The notes under the pieces were generated by a model. That model was not told the origin of the DNA. It did no database searches and saw only the letters and a program-made list of their open reading frames with translations. Position numbers and translations under genes: made by a program. DNA of 64,000 nt from Isoetes taiwanensis (lineage: Eukaryota; Streptophyta; Lycopodiopsida; Isoetales; Isoetaceae): the NCBI GenBank assembly GCA_021234155.1, contig JAJEKV010000049.1, positions 8,404,036-8,468,035 of the forward strand, written 5' to 3'. Below, piece by piece: positions 21,334 through 33,239 of the stretch; the stretch's first letter is position 1, and each line of letters opens with the position of its first letter.

Positions 21334-24188
21334 TTGGACATGCACAGTGCATCTGAAAAACTTCAAAATGATGTGTTCAGATTGCTTTTTCAAAGCAAGG
21401 ATGATAGTGGTTTAGCATCCATAATTGCTGAGAAAATGATTGCTGAGAAAGGAAAATGGACTGGGATGGTGAATGGCTTTCGTGTTCCAAGCAGCTTGAA
21501 ATGCATGAAAAAAATGTACCAAGACATGGGGCTCCCTTGCCTACAAAGACATACAATATGCATACACGATGAAGGTTAGAGTGTTTACAGGTTCAAAGTT
21601 ATTAAAGATGGTGTTACATTGAGTTGCAGTTGCAAGAGAAAAGTAAATGGCGTGTTGGTGAGAACGTCAAGGTGTCTGGAGCATGAAACTTGTACAGTTT
21701 GCCACAAGACAAGGAAGGATGGAGTGACATTCCTGTACAATCCTATCAGCTATATTCTAAAATTCAGATGCACAAGTAAGAGCATAGCTTACAGTGATAA
21801 CGAGCATTGGCGTCAACGAGATACTTGGCTTGGGAAAGGAGTTCACGAACGACCTGCAGCAATTCATGAATGTTGGCATGCTAGCCGATGGAGGGAAATG
21901 CAATATTTCTGGGATCCAAGCACAAGGTGGGAGCTGCCCATTACTTGCAAGCATTGCCAAACAATTCTGCAGACATGGCCTCTAGGCAATCGAGCAGAAT
22001 GCATTACTCATGCAGAGTTTGATCTGTCAACCAATAATTACTTAGTAACATGTCCTCAATGCCTTAGGGAAGATTCGTATCCACGGCAGGAGTGCTTTGG
22101 AGATCCAAGAAATTTAGCTCTTCTACTACATTGGGATGGGTTTCAGTCAACTCGGAGCACGATGAGAAGTAGTGGTGTTGTTCGCCTTGTGGCGTTAAAT
22201 GGAGGAAAAGGTCAAGATGCCAAACTGAAAGAACTAACTTTTCCAGTTTTGTTTATTCCTAAGGAGAAGATCAATTCTGGTACTAACAGTCTCGACCCTT
22301 TTATTGAGCCTTTGATTCGAGAGTTGAGGAACCTTTATATAACAGGATTGGAGGTGAAATATGCACTTGATGCTAATGTTATTCATCCAGGATTGCCTCA
22401 AGTTTTCCATCAAAGATGTATTCTATATGCCATTACAGCAGACCATCCTGCACAATGTGAACTTTTGAAATTGTCTTCTAGTAAGTGTGAACGCCCTCAT
22501 TAAACCATAAAATTTATCATTCTGATCCTTGCTTCTTTGCTGTTGACAGGTGGGAAAGCTCCATGTAGACGGTGTGATATTGTATTGCCAATTTCTTCTG
22601 ACAACTCATACTACTATAATGACTTATTGAAGCGAACACGTGTGCCAGACAAGAAGAAAACAATGGAGCATGTGTTTAATGGCATTGAACATTTGAGAGA
22701 TGGCCCGTGATACAGGTGTCCGTGGTTCTAGCATGTTCTTGAGTCTGTATCAGCTATATGGGTTTGATCTGCTCCATCATTCAGTCGTAGATCTCATGCA
22801 CACAATGGCTTTAAATCTGTGTTATAAATGCAACAAGAGAATGTTTGAGCAAGTAAAAAAAGCAGGTAATGAGAGGACTGCTATGGAGAGATTACGAAAT
22901 GTAATAGCTGCAAGAACTCGCCGCATGAAAGATGGCAGGTGTCCACGAGATCCATTCAAGCGATTTGGGTTTTTTAAAGCACAAGAACAGCAGGTTTTCA
23001 GCCAGTGGTATGCTGATTATGTACTTGTAGGCTTGGTAAGTGAAGATGATTTTAATATATCGCAAATTACTACAGATTTGACTAGGATCTTTTTTTATTA
23101 TGCCCGCACAAATGGATGGACACTAGAAACAAGAGACGTGGCAAAGAAGTTGTTGCAGGCTTGGCGCATACATTGGAATGAGCTTTGCGGTCCAAACACC
23201 TCTCCTTTGGAGCATATGGCAGGAGAATGCCATATTTTAGATGATGTAGATATCATTGGCCCTCCAGATGCCACTTGGTGTTATTTTTTTGAGAGCACCT
23301 TTGCCAAGCTATTACAGATGCCAACAAACAAGAAAGATATGGAAGTGACATATGCTCGTGTGGAGGCACGTCTTTTGTACTCTAAAATCTATCGTGCAAA
23401 AGTCTTTGGATGGGGATGGCTTGTTACCTCCTAACCGTGGTGAATTATATTTATGGGTCAGCTTAGGTAGGTGTTGAAGATGGCAAGTCATTTGTGCCTA
23501 TGTCTACATCTGTCGCAAATGGAGGCATCATCCGTGCAAGTTCCCAAAACATGGCGATTGAGTTATGGTCAACATACAAGAGGTATAAGTTAGAGGCTTG
23601 GGAAAACATTATTTCCAAAGAAAGGCATACTTATTGGATCTGGAAAGACAAGGGAATGCACAATAGAAGAAGAGAATTACCTTCAAAAGGCATGCAGTGA
23701 TCAACGGTCCATCTCAATCCACTATTTCACAGTATAACGGAATATTGCTTGCAGGATCTATATTTACAAAAGGGGATACTATGGTAGTTCAAAATAAGGA
23801 TAGTTGTGAAGGACAATGGTATGGTAAGCTCAGGTATATTTTCTCCCATAAAGAAGGATCTGAAACAAATGTGTATTTTGCAGCAGACTATTATAGATAC
23901 CAGCTACTAAATTCTAGTATTGATTTTGATGATGCAACTGGAATGCCCATCTTGGCTGAAGGAATGGAGCCTTTCAATTATGAGTCTATCTTGCCAGTCC
24001 GCTACATACTTCGAGAAATATGCATTTTGCCCATGAGGACAGCGAGAGATACAAGGACTATTGCACTTGAGACCAAGACTATGACATTGCCAAATAGGCT
24101 ACTTCAATTGCATAAGCCTGGAAATATTCCTATTTGGCCCTTGGAGGAGGATGTTGTTGCTATCAAACATAGTTGGGTGGTTTTTTAA
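21334..24188 (+). pseudogene. TNP2-like CACTA transposase, interrupted
   Basis: A Cys-rich N-terminal part (CSCKRKVN, CTVCHKTRK, CKHCQTI, CPQCLRE) precedes the TNP2-type core LTFPVLFIPKEKI ... EPLIRELRNLY. It is followed by HPAQCE and a zinc-knuckle-like CRRCDIVL after a GTAAGTG...TTGACAG intron at 22484-22550. Then come DTGVRGSSMF, GFDLLHHSVVDLMHTMALN (the DxMH region typical of TNP2 proteins) and a C-terminal block with GQWYGKLRYIF. Breaks: TAG at ~21580 (DEG*SVYRF), a frame change at ~22700 (LRDGP to ARDTGVRG), another at ~23410, and others near 23700. The ~22700 break is explained if a CTG codon lost two bases. The protein would cut and join the CACTA ends; this copy as written cannot be translated whole. 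Confidence 0.7.
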
Positions 24189-24235
24189 TTCACATACTCA
24201 AAAAAGCATGTGGGCGACACATGTGCTGCACAGGT

Positions 24236-24306
24236 GCTGACTGCCCTTCATTGCCCTTCAAACTGCCCTTCATTGCCCTTCCATAGCCCTTCATTGCCCT
24301 TCAAAA
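24236..24306 (+). repeat. CATTGCCCTTCA minisatellite
   Basis: GCCCTTCA recurs six times with spacers ATT, AACT, ATT, CATA and ATT, just after the end of the transposase reading frame. Confidence 0.85.
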
Positions 24307-25919
24307 AATCATGAGTGTGAATGACATCGTTTTCCAGCAGTCATAGAATATGAAAAGAAAGCGTGTAATTGGCAAAAAGTTTGTTGTGCTCAATGCTCTG
24401 GTAATAAATCTATTTCATTCAAAAGAAATTGTGTCTGTGTTATTTCCACGTTCTTTTATGTCCCGTGTATACTGATGGAATCACTGTTTGTGTTATCAGT
24501 TATAAGCAGCTTGCTCAGTTATTACCTGTGCGATATGATCATCCAATATTCAACGTTCTTCTGAAATATTCAAAACAGAAAAACATTATTGTGAAGGTTC
24601 ATGTCAATGGCATTCAATGGTTGCATTTGAATTTTGTATGTAACATGTATTAGAGTATGCAACTTATCTGGCAAACACTGCTCAAACGCTGCTAATTCGA
24701 TATGTAAAGTTCTTTTCAAAAGAAAGCTTTGTCAAATACCACCATCTAAATTTTGAACTATTTGCGAAGGTTCAAATGAATAACACTATTCATTTGGTAT
24801 TTGACCGGATCAATATTTGTTAGTTGACTGGCAATGCATCATTCACAAATTTAACTTTTTCTCTTCTTCGATCATCGTGCCGAGAGACCAAGCATCAGAT
24901 TCGGCTACTACAACTTTGATTCTCTAACAAATTACAAATCTCGACAATATTCTTCATCAACGGTCTCCTGCAATATGGCTTGAAACTTTCTAAAAGAACC
25001 ACGTATTCGACCTCCAGGCAAAAATCTTGTACCACCAAATTCGACCTCCCTGTAGAAATCTTGTACCATCGAGTATATGATAACGGTAGGCTAATTTGAT
25101 TGCAATCCACAATTTCCATGTGCATCACGATCATAAGATATGAAAATCATTCAAAAACATGTGGTTGTTAAAGGGTTGAATCTATGTGAACACAATAGTA
25201 GGAATTGACAAAAATGATATGACTGCGGATCACATGAATCCTTTAAACGAGACCAATATGTGATTTTTAACTAAGCATTGTGGAGATCAATGGAGCTAAT
25301 CCTGCAGAAGCTTCAACTGTCGGGGTTATACCTAGGGTCAATGCTCAAGCAATATTATGGTCAATGCTTTAAAAACAATGATTCCTACTAGAGTGTTTTG
25401 CATGGTTGTAAAGGTTAGAAATTAAATAAGAAAAGTGACATAACAATTTGCATAAAGTCTCTATCGAAATAATGAACTCAAACTGAATTTTATTAACTCA
25501 CAAATTGCCCTCATTTGTTTCTTTCTCAACATCAAAGTGATCTAGAGGAAACAACATTTAAAATGCAATACATCAAATAATAATGTGGAAGCATTAATGT
25601 GTGTACATCCACAACTACAAACTAAGTTTGTCGTCTTCACATGTAAAGTTCTAAGTTGATCATTTGTCTATCTCCATAATCTCGATATCACAACTATTCT
25701 ATAGAGATGCACAGATTAAGCATTTTAGAATAAGTTCTATTTTCGACGTCGGGATCCTAAAACTTCGAATTCACAAGAAATATTCACAAGTTAATGTACT
25801 ACTCAAGGTTTCTATAACCTCAACATCGCAATCGTGCGCACTTGTAGGACCTGACATTACAAATCTTGAGATCATTTCCACCCTAGAAATTGGGACTGTA
25901 ATTAATATCTCAAATTATG
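24307..25919. other. Noncoding AT-rich stretch of the CACTA element
   Basis: No family signature is seen. 24890-25130 repeats CTTGTACCA(C/T)C and TCGACCTCC strings twice. The rest shows nothing. Confidence 0.4.
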
Positions 25920-26671
25920 TTTGTTAAGTTTAGATAAAACCACTATAAAATACCATCAACTATAAAGAAAAAACCATGAAAGATTTGACTATATAGACTA
26001 CGTTAGCTTCCATCTTGCGAAGATTGACCAGCAAAACCATGCAAAAACCACAAGTAATTTAAAGTCATAATAACTTAGGAAAGCAGAAATAAAACCACAC
26101 AATGATTTAAATGTTCCATGACAAAAACCACTAGCATTCTTTTGTGAATAAGAAATTGCAAAAGTCAATCAACAAACCATATTAGAAAACTAGTAACAAT
26201 TTGGCAAGTCATGTTAGCTTAGAAATTATTATGGAAAACCTCACATGAAAAATGCTATGTCTAGAACCATTAAAGTATTTATAGTCAAAAAACACTAACA
26301 TTTCGGCACGTCGTGTTTTCTTGCAAAACTAGGATGAAAAACCACAAACAAAAACATGTTATTAAACTATATAAAAAACCTTGAAGTATTACTAGTTAAA
26401 TCCGCTCTCAAAACCATCTACACATCTTAAAAAACTAGTAAGTATCCCTTTCTTACTCTCAACGTTGCAAACTGCATGATTAACCATCATGACATGTCAA
26501 ATCAGTACCAAAAACCTTGATAAAAAACTTTATCACTTTCAAATAACCATAGTAGAGTATAAACTAGCATATAAAACCACATTCACATTTTAAAAACCAC
26601 TTCAATATGTGGATTTTATTGAGAAAAAGTATTTCTGCTCAGAAAACCACTATCATAGTGGTTTTGTAGTG
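25920..26671 (-). repeat. Right subterminal repeat region of the CACTA element
   Basis: It is dense in AAAACCAC, AAACCATG, AACCACTA and AAAACCTTG, the complement of the motifs at the left end. The last 35 bp contain a hairpin ACCACTATCATAGTGGT just inside the terminal TAGTG. Confidence 0.7.
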
Positions 26672-26714
26672 GTTATTTATAATGGTTAAATTTTTGGGCG
26701 CCTTGTGAAACTCA

Positions 26715-29700
26715 CCTCAATCTCAGGTTTTCAAGAATGTGTTCGGCAGCATTCTGGTCCAAACCTTTGACATTCTCGTCTCCGTCAGCTTTGTCTCCCT
26801 CGTCCTCGTCGTCTTTACTGCTTCCATTTGTCTTCCTCCCCTTGAAATGCTCATGAAGCAGATCCAGGTATGACTGAATGGTTTCAACCATGTCCTTATT
26901 TCCAACCACGGATATAGGTTTCATTCCAAACAGCATAGCCCCCTGAGAGAACAGGCCATTCATGTACCACTCGCATATAATTTGATCTTCCTCGACCAAG
27001 CTGGTTATGAAGTACTTGATAACTCTTGGCCGGATAGGAATTCTATGTATAGGACCTGTCGCACCATCTTTGCTGACCTTGTCCATCGATGGAACATCCT
27101 CCATAAATCTGCCCCCCTTCCAGGGTTCCATCTGCTCTTGAGAGATCATGAACTTTTGTCGAGATAATGATGCTCGCTAGACCACGGTCGACCGCCGATC
27201 TTGAAATCAAAACCAAAACTATGTTGGCAAAGCTTGGTGCCTTCGGCAAGCCAAGTCTGCACTCATGATCAAGTTCATATATGGAGTGCATGATCTTGTT
27301 GGTGAAGTTAATATCGGTACCCCATTGGGAGACAAAGCGGTTGTCCGATTGCCCTAATGCAAAAGACAAGGAAAAAGTATCCAGGTCGGTCATGTCCGCA
27401 TTAACGCCTTGTACAAGGGGATTCACTTTGTAGTGCCATATAATGTGCCCGAGTGACTTGTAGGGGGTTTTTGACCCATTTCCATAATGATAATGTAAGA
27501 GGTGGGGGTTTTTGCCACTACTTGGGGTAAACTTTGTACGGAAGGGGTCGAATTTGCCTTTCAAGAAATCGTATACGGGGGTGTTTTTGATCACCCTATG
27601 CACGCACATGGCATACCCCCCTTACTATAAATGAACCCCCCGGGGTCTTGTACCACTGCTCTATGTCAGCTTTGTCATAAAAAAGGGTGGGGTCTTCGAT
27701 CATATTGATGGCAAATAGTGCCACGGGTCCAGTGCCGTTCCTGCACCACCAAATCCCTTGTGTCCCAAAGTTACCGTAAAATGGGGGGAGCTATCGTCAC
27801 CTTAAATGGGACCACCCCGAATCCAAGCTTCCTCTTGAATTGCCATAGCACGTTCAGGGAAAGGAAGGGTTTTGACGTTACGCTTCAGCTTGGTGTTGAT
27901 GTAGGGTTGACATAGACGGTTCAATTCCTTCATGTCTTCCTCATCAAGGGCAGCCTTTTCCTTGTAATAATCAAAATCATGGTATTCATTAGATGCAACA
28001 TTGCAGAACTCCGTGATGCCTTCTTCTAACGCACGCTGTCTGAGAAGGGTCCAAAAAATGGTTCTTGGCGCACGAACCTGCGCCTGCGGCTAGGGCGGCA
28101 GGGGAGGAAGGGAACCGCCCTATCCTCCCAACCCGCACTTGCTCGCTCTCTAGCTCTTTCCAGTCGAGACTCGATGCTAGCAGAAATTACGGCCCGATGC
28201 GAGAACTTGTTTTACGGAAATTCAAGAACCCTCGAACATCAAAGCGGTTCTTTCTAGATCTCTTGCTGGTAAGCCACTAACGTGGCATTTTTTGCTCTTT
28301 AGCTTCAAGAGAAGCTCTATGTTTTTGCTCGGAAGTTTGGAAGGGCAGGCAAATCTCTAGTAACAGGTATAGGGCAGATTCTTTATTGCTGGAGATGCTA
28401 GTTTCTACCTTTCTTTCCTCGCCAAGAGACACATTGAAGCGGGCCTTGAGATGCCCATAAGATGGAGCGAGAAATTGGGCAAAAGCACTAGTAAGTGATG
28501 AAGTTTCAGATTTTTGAATTAAATATTTTACCCGTGTTCTCTATCGGTTGGCTTCTTTCCTTCGTCTCCGCTCTTTCTTTCTAGCAGAAAGGTCCTGATG
28601 ATGTTTGGGATGGTCTAGAATCATGTTTCTTGGACAGTGGATTCTTGGGGATTGATCTTAAGATTTTGAGATTTGAATGGAAAGATTATAGGCAGCAGAT
28701 TATATGACAGCTTTGCAGATAAAATGATTAATTCAAGCACTCGGTTCTTTGGTACTGCTATGCCAAGAACCGCATAACCAAAACAAGTACTGATGCTTGG
28801 CTGGTTTATGCTCAAATACTGATATGTTTGAGTGAGTGCTTGCTCAGGTACTGATGCTTGAGCTTCATTCTATTTTACTCCTTTCATACATATACTATGT
28901 CAGATATTCCCATTTTATTTCCCAATATCTCAGGAAGATCTGCCTGAATTTTCTAGCTGAGTACCATCATTCGGGAGCCTACAGGGCTTGTTCATGTATC
29001 ATCATACATCTTCTGGTTACCAGGCAGGATGACTATTTGATCCTTTCAAGTGCATCAACTAGAGCAATTTTTGTAAAATCTTGCTCTTAGAGCATCTAAT
29101 AAGTTTCTGCAAGAACAGGATGAAGATGTTGAGATTACTCCTGTAGTAATTCTGTTCTTCCTTTGCGTCCTGCATTTTAGAACTCCTGGTCTTCCTTAGT
29201 AGGATTGTTCCATCCAAGATTTTGCCTTGTAGGTCAAGCGTTTCTTTGTCCGTCAGGCCTTGTATCCTCTTCATGAACTGCTTGTCAAACAACTTGGGGT
29301 CCGGCCTGCTTGGAAATTCTCCATTGCTGTCCTTCAGCTTGCCTCTTGTCCATTGAGCCCATATCTCAGTCCATTTCTCCCAGACCGCCTCAGTGCTAAG
29401 AATGAGGTCATATTGGTTATTTACCTTACGTAGCTTCGCTTTTCATTTGCTATTGTGTTATGGCGATGGCTAATCTTTGGCCAGTTCGGTTCTTTGGCGT
29501 CTCCGTAAAAGAACTACGCACTCTCGCTTGGCATATCTATCCTTGATCCTTTTCGGCACCTCCTTCTCCGCGTCACGCAATACTTGCGCCGCCCTCATTT
29601 GAATCTTGACCGCCTACAACCCGTAACCGGATGTCTTTTCCTTCAGATCTTCCTCGGACTTCCAATTTGAACAACTCACCGGTCGATCTGCTAAAAAGGT

Positions 29701-30065
29701 ATGACATCCGCAGAGCATTGATCTGCGCGAGGATGATGTCGCACCATCGGGTTGAGAATCTCCATGTGTCTTTGGATTAAATTCCCCGGTTGAACAAGAC
29801 GCGGCATCTCCCCGTGCAAACCTTCACCCGTCTAATATCCAAAGAAGAAATTGTGTGATATTCCCAACGGATAATATTGAGCCAGCCGCTCCATTTTCTG
29901 TGCCCCTCTCTGTGAAATCCTGATCTGATCATCTGGATCCATTATTGGGGAGTCGACCATATCTTCGTCTCCTTCGTCATCTGATTCCTCCCGTGTGGTG
30001 TCATCTTCCCCATCTTTGTTTTTTGGTGGACTTTTTTGTGTATGAACCACAACTTGATTCCCCAC
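26715..30065 (-). CDS. 5' exons of the giant element's minus-strand gene
   Basis: The reading starts at the ATG ending at 30065 (MGNQVVVHTQKSPP, then a very acidic stretch EESDDEGDEDMVD). Coding-like blocks follow at ~29500-29640 (AAQVLRDAEKEVPKRIK), ~29115-29440 (LILSTEAVWEKWTEIWAQWT, KQFMKRIQGLTDKETLDLQG), ~27850-28050 (EFCNVASNEYHDFDYY, KRNVKTLPFPERAMA), 27150-27609 (NPHLLHYHYGNGSKTP, VNPLVQGVNADMTDLD) and 26715-27050 (SLVEEDQIICEWYMNGL, ending in an Asp/Glu/Lys-rich tail). The last block ends TTGAG|GTGAGT, a good splice donor. The CACTA begins 44 bp further on, so it sits in an intron, and the 3' exons are at 8.4-9.3 kb. Several joins lack clear splice sites and frames change, so the model is approximate. 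Apart from the FCP1-like C-terminus I do not recognise the protein. Confidence 0.5.
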
Positions 30066-31640
30066 TGCAGAGTGTTGTAGAGTCTTCAGCTAACAGTAGA
30101 AGTGAAGCTCCCCGTATTGAACAGTTTTCCCCGACCACGAAATCTCCATTCCAAGCTCCACCCGATGTTAGGGTTCCCGCCTCCTTCATCCCTTCCAGAT
30201 CCTTCCACCCAAGGTTCGACAATTTAAAGGCGCTTTTTTTTTTTTTTTTTCCTTCGCCTTGCTCATGGAAGAGTGAGAATAATTTGAAACCGCTAATTTT
30301 TTGGTGTGATAGAACTTACTCTTCCCCGCAGTCCTCGACATGTAGTGTTAAATGCCTCGAATGCAAGCGGCCGAGGATCGGAGAGCACAACACCGATTTT
30401 CTTGTACTTGTCTCCGGAGCTCTTCTTGTCCCTTTGGTGGAGAAACAGATCTTTCTCCTTCCCACTTGTTGATACCTCGACATACCACCAAGAATCTGCT
30501 GGTGTGTCAAGAAGCTCGTCTCCACCTCCCTGATGGCCCGAAGAACGGAGTTCGGCCAGTGATCACTAGTGAGTCCGAGGTGAATGCTGCAAGAAGAAAG
30601 GATGGATCAGTTAAGGTATTCCGACAAAAGAAAAACCTCAGAGCTCACCTGGGGTGTTAGTCTTCTTCTTCTTGCTGCCGCTAGAACTAGCATCCCCTCC
30701 TGCGCCTCGCTTCTTGGACGGAGTCGTCATGTCTGTATGCCCTCTCATCCTCTTCTGACCCCTCTCAGAATTAAGCTTCCTCCGTAGCGTTGTGAGTTTA
30801 GGACCGCATGTAAAAAAAGATTGGGCGTGTTCTTTAGTTTGAATTTAAGGACATGCAATCATTTATGAAAAAAGCGGGCTAAAGTACAAAGACGGTTGGC
30901 TTTAGCCCCGCCCAAACACTATTTCAAATTTAATCACATCAAGGGACTTAGTGAGCGAGCGTAGTTTATCTTCATCAGCGGCATTGGCGACCTCGAAGTT
31001 CGCTGGGGAGCATCGAATCGTAGTTTACTTCGAATGGCGCCCACGCTGGTAAGTCGCTAACGGCGCTTTGCATATGTGTGTTTTTTTCCTGACCGCTGCG
31101 CCCTATTGCAAGCGTTGATTTGATCGATGAGCACGGAGCTAAGGTAGGAAGCGGAGAGGAGATGCCGAACACGGAACTCTACATCTAATTGGGCCCATGG
31201 AACGGGATGAACGCGAGAATCGCAGTGATACAAGTATTAGATCTTGAATACACTCTTGATGAGACCAAGCGGAAGAAGCAAAGACTCTAGGTGAGGCTGC
31301 GGGATCCGCGATACAAAGGGCCCAAGGAATTATTGCGTGAAGAGGTGAGTCCCGGAGATGCCTATGTTATTTCGCTTTGTAAAACATGCCGCCTGTTTAA
31401 ATAATGGAACCTGGCGATAAGCTCGACGGATTCATCGCTTTCCTTGTCCAGCATTTTTTCAGCTTCGAGATGATTTACTCTCCGGGTTGAGAGATGCTCG
31501 GCAAGGAAACAATGGATCGGGTTAATGAACAGATTCGCTTTTAGGTGTCTTTTTCATGGAGTGTTTTCTTGGAATGTTGTACATAGATCAGGCTAGGTCT
31601 AAGGCCCAGGAGATGCGGTTCAAATGCATCCTCTTGTAGT
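30066..31640. other. Region between the two divergent genes of the giant element
   Basis: The 5' sides of the minus-strand gene (start 30065) and the plus-strand gene (~34.47 kb) face each other across this region and the repeats that follow. It holds a T20-like run at ~30232-30250 and GC-rich frames on both strands that overlap and show no family signature. It is the likely shared regulatory region. Confidence 0.4.
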
Positions 31641-33060
31641 TAGTCGGAGGGGCCTCCACCCAGTCCGAGCCCCTCCACTTCGCAATATTCGAGGAAGATG
31701 GTTCAAGGAGAGTGGCTCGCATGTGCTAGAGGCACTTTGGGACTAAAAAAGGGAGAATACAAAGTGCAGAGGTTGTAGAGAATGCAAGCCTTGGCTTCCT
31801 CTTCGTGGTTTCCCTGTGGTTGTTGTAGAGGCCTCCCACCCACCGGAGCCCCTCCCTTCGCAATATTCGACGATGGTTCGAAGGAGAGTGACTCGACCGA
31901 AGTCGAGGCCACCGCTACCATACACGTGAGAATTGGTCGGCCAAGGGATTCTCGACTCATGAAGTCGAGAATGCGACCGCTCGCTGGTCGCTACATTCTC
32001 GACTCGCAAGTCGAATGTCTTGGCCATCCGTAACTCCTGGTTAGTACACACCTGAGTGCCGTTGGTTAAGGCATTCCCACTAGCGAGGCGAATGCGCACA
32101 AAGAAGTTTTATGGTTTCCCAAAGGTTAGGTTGCGAGGCCTCCACCCAGTCCGAGCCCCTCCCCTTCGCGATATTCGGGTCCGAAGATGGTTCGGGCGAG
32201 AGTGGCTCGACCGGTAGAGGCCACCGCCAACCACAATACGTGAGAATTGGTGGTTAGAGGATTCTCGACTAGCGAGTCGAGAATGCGACCGTTGGTTTTG
32301 TTCATTTCGACTGCAAGTCGAAATGCCTTAGCCATCGGTAACTCCGGATGGTACACATGGAGTGCCGGTTGGGTAAGGCATTTTCACCTCGAGCCAAGAA
32401 TGCATACGACAAGAAGCTCGTGGTTTCCCCCTGGGTTGCTAAGAGTTGGCTGTGAGACAAAGCCAAAACAACTTCCCTTCGCAATGTCCGAGGAAGATAG
32501 AAGGAGAGTTGTTAAGATCGCCCCGCAGCCAGCTCTAGAGTGCACTAGAGCTGGCCGCTTTTCTCGACTCGCCGGCACCTCTCGGTTGGTCGTAGAGGGC
32601 CTCCACTCAATCGAGCCCATCCCCTTCGCAATATTCGACGAAGATGGTTCGAAGGAGACGGTCTTTGATTGGGTAGAGGCCACTAAGACCACACACAGGA
32701 GAATTGGGTTGCTAAGAGTTGGCCTGCAGACAATGAAAACCACTTCCCTTCGCAATGTCCGAGGAAGATAGAAGGAGAGTGGTTAAGACCGTCTGCAGCC
32801 AGCCTCTAGAGTGCACTAGAGCTCGGCTCGACTCCACGAAGTCGAAAGCCGCCAGCACCTTCCTGCGTGGTTGTCGCCGAGGCCTCCACCCAGTCGGAGC
32901 CAGTCCTCTTCGCAATATTCGATGAGCATGGTTCGGCGGAGAGTGGCTCGACCGGTGGAGGCACCCGCGACCGACACAAAGGGCCATTGGCGACATTCTC
33001 GACTCCGCAGTCGAGAAGGGTCCGCAACAGTTTCTAAAGAATGTGAAGACATTGGGTAGT
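31640..33060 (+). repeat. Degenerate ~300-bp direct repeats with palindromes (right end)
   Basis: The module GCCTCCAC...GAGCCC...CTTCGCAATATTCGA then GATGGTTCG...GGAGAGTGGCTCGACCG begins at ~31650, 31829, 32130, 32580 and 32880. Between modules lie palindromes related to those at 8.0-8.3 kb: 31948-31972, 31994-32017, 32261-32284, 32303-32325 and ~32995-33020 (ATTCTCGACT...AGTCGAGAAT-type, several imperfect). More decayed versions continue to ~33230. Confidence 0.75.
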
Positions 33061-33239
33061 CATGGAAATCCCGATCGCGAAGTTGAGAATCCCTCAACCG
33101 CCAACAAAGTGTACACTCCCTCTTCTCGCCAAGGAAAAGAAGTTCTCGACTTCGCTTAAGAGTCGAAAGAAGGCCCTATTTCCCTCGGATCTGCTATGTT
33201 GAAGTATTCTCAACTCGCCACTCCATTCTCGCATGTCTC

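Larger units (their letters stand above)
9499..26671. mobile_element. Nested ~17.2-kb CACTA (En/Spm-like) transposon
   Basis: The left end reads GTT|CACTAGGGTGG and the right end TTTTGTAGTG|GTT, so CACTA termini are flanked by a 3-bp duplication GTT, as in CACTA elements. Homology between the two ends beyond CACTA is weak. The adjoining ~1.2 kb on the left is dense in GTGGT(A/T) and ATGGTTT, and ~0.75 kb on the right in the complement (AAAACCAC, AACCAT). That is the subterminal repeat arrangement typical of the superfamily. The interior carries a TNP2-like transposase pseudogene, an accessory gene and captured host fragments. It sits in what appears to be an intron of the outer element's minus-strand gene. 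The exact left boundary could differ, because 9378-9498 also contains GGTTTT-type motifs. Confidence 0.65.
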
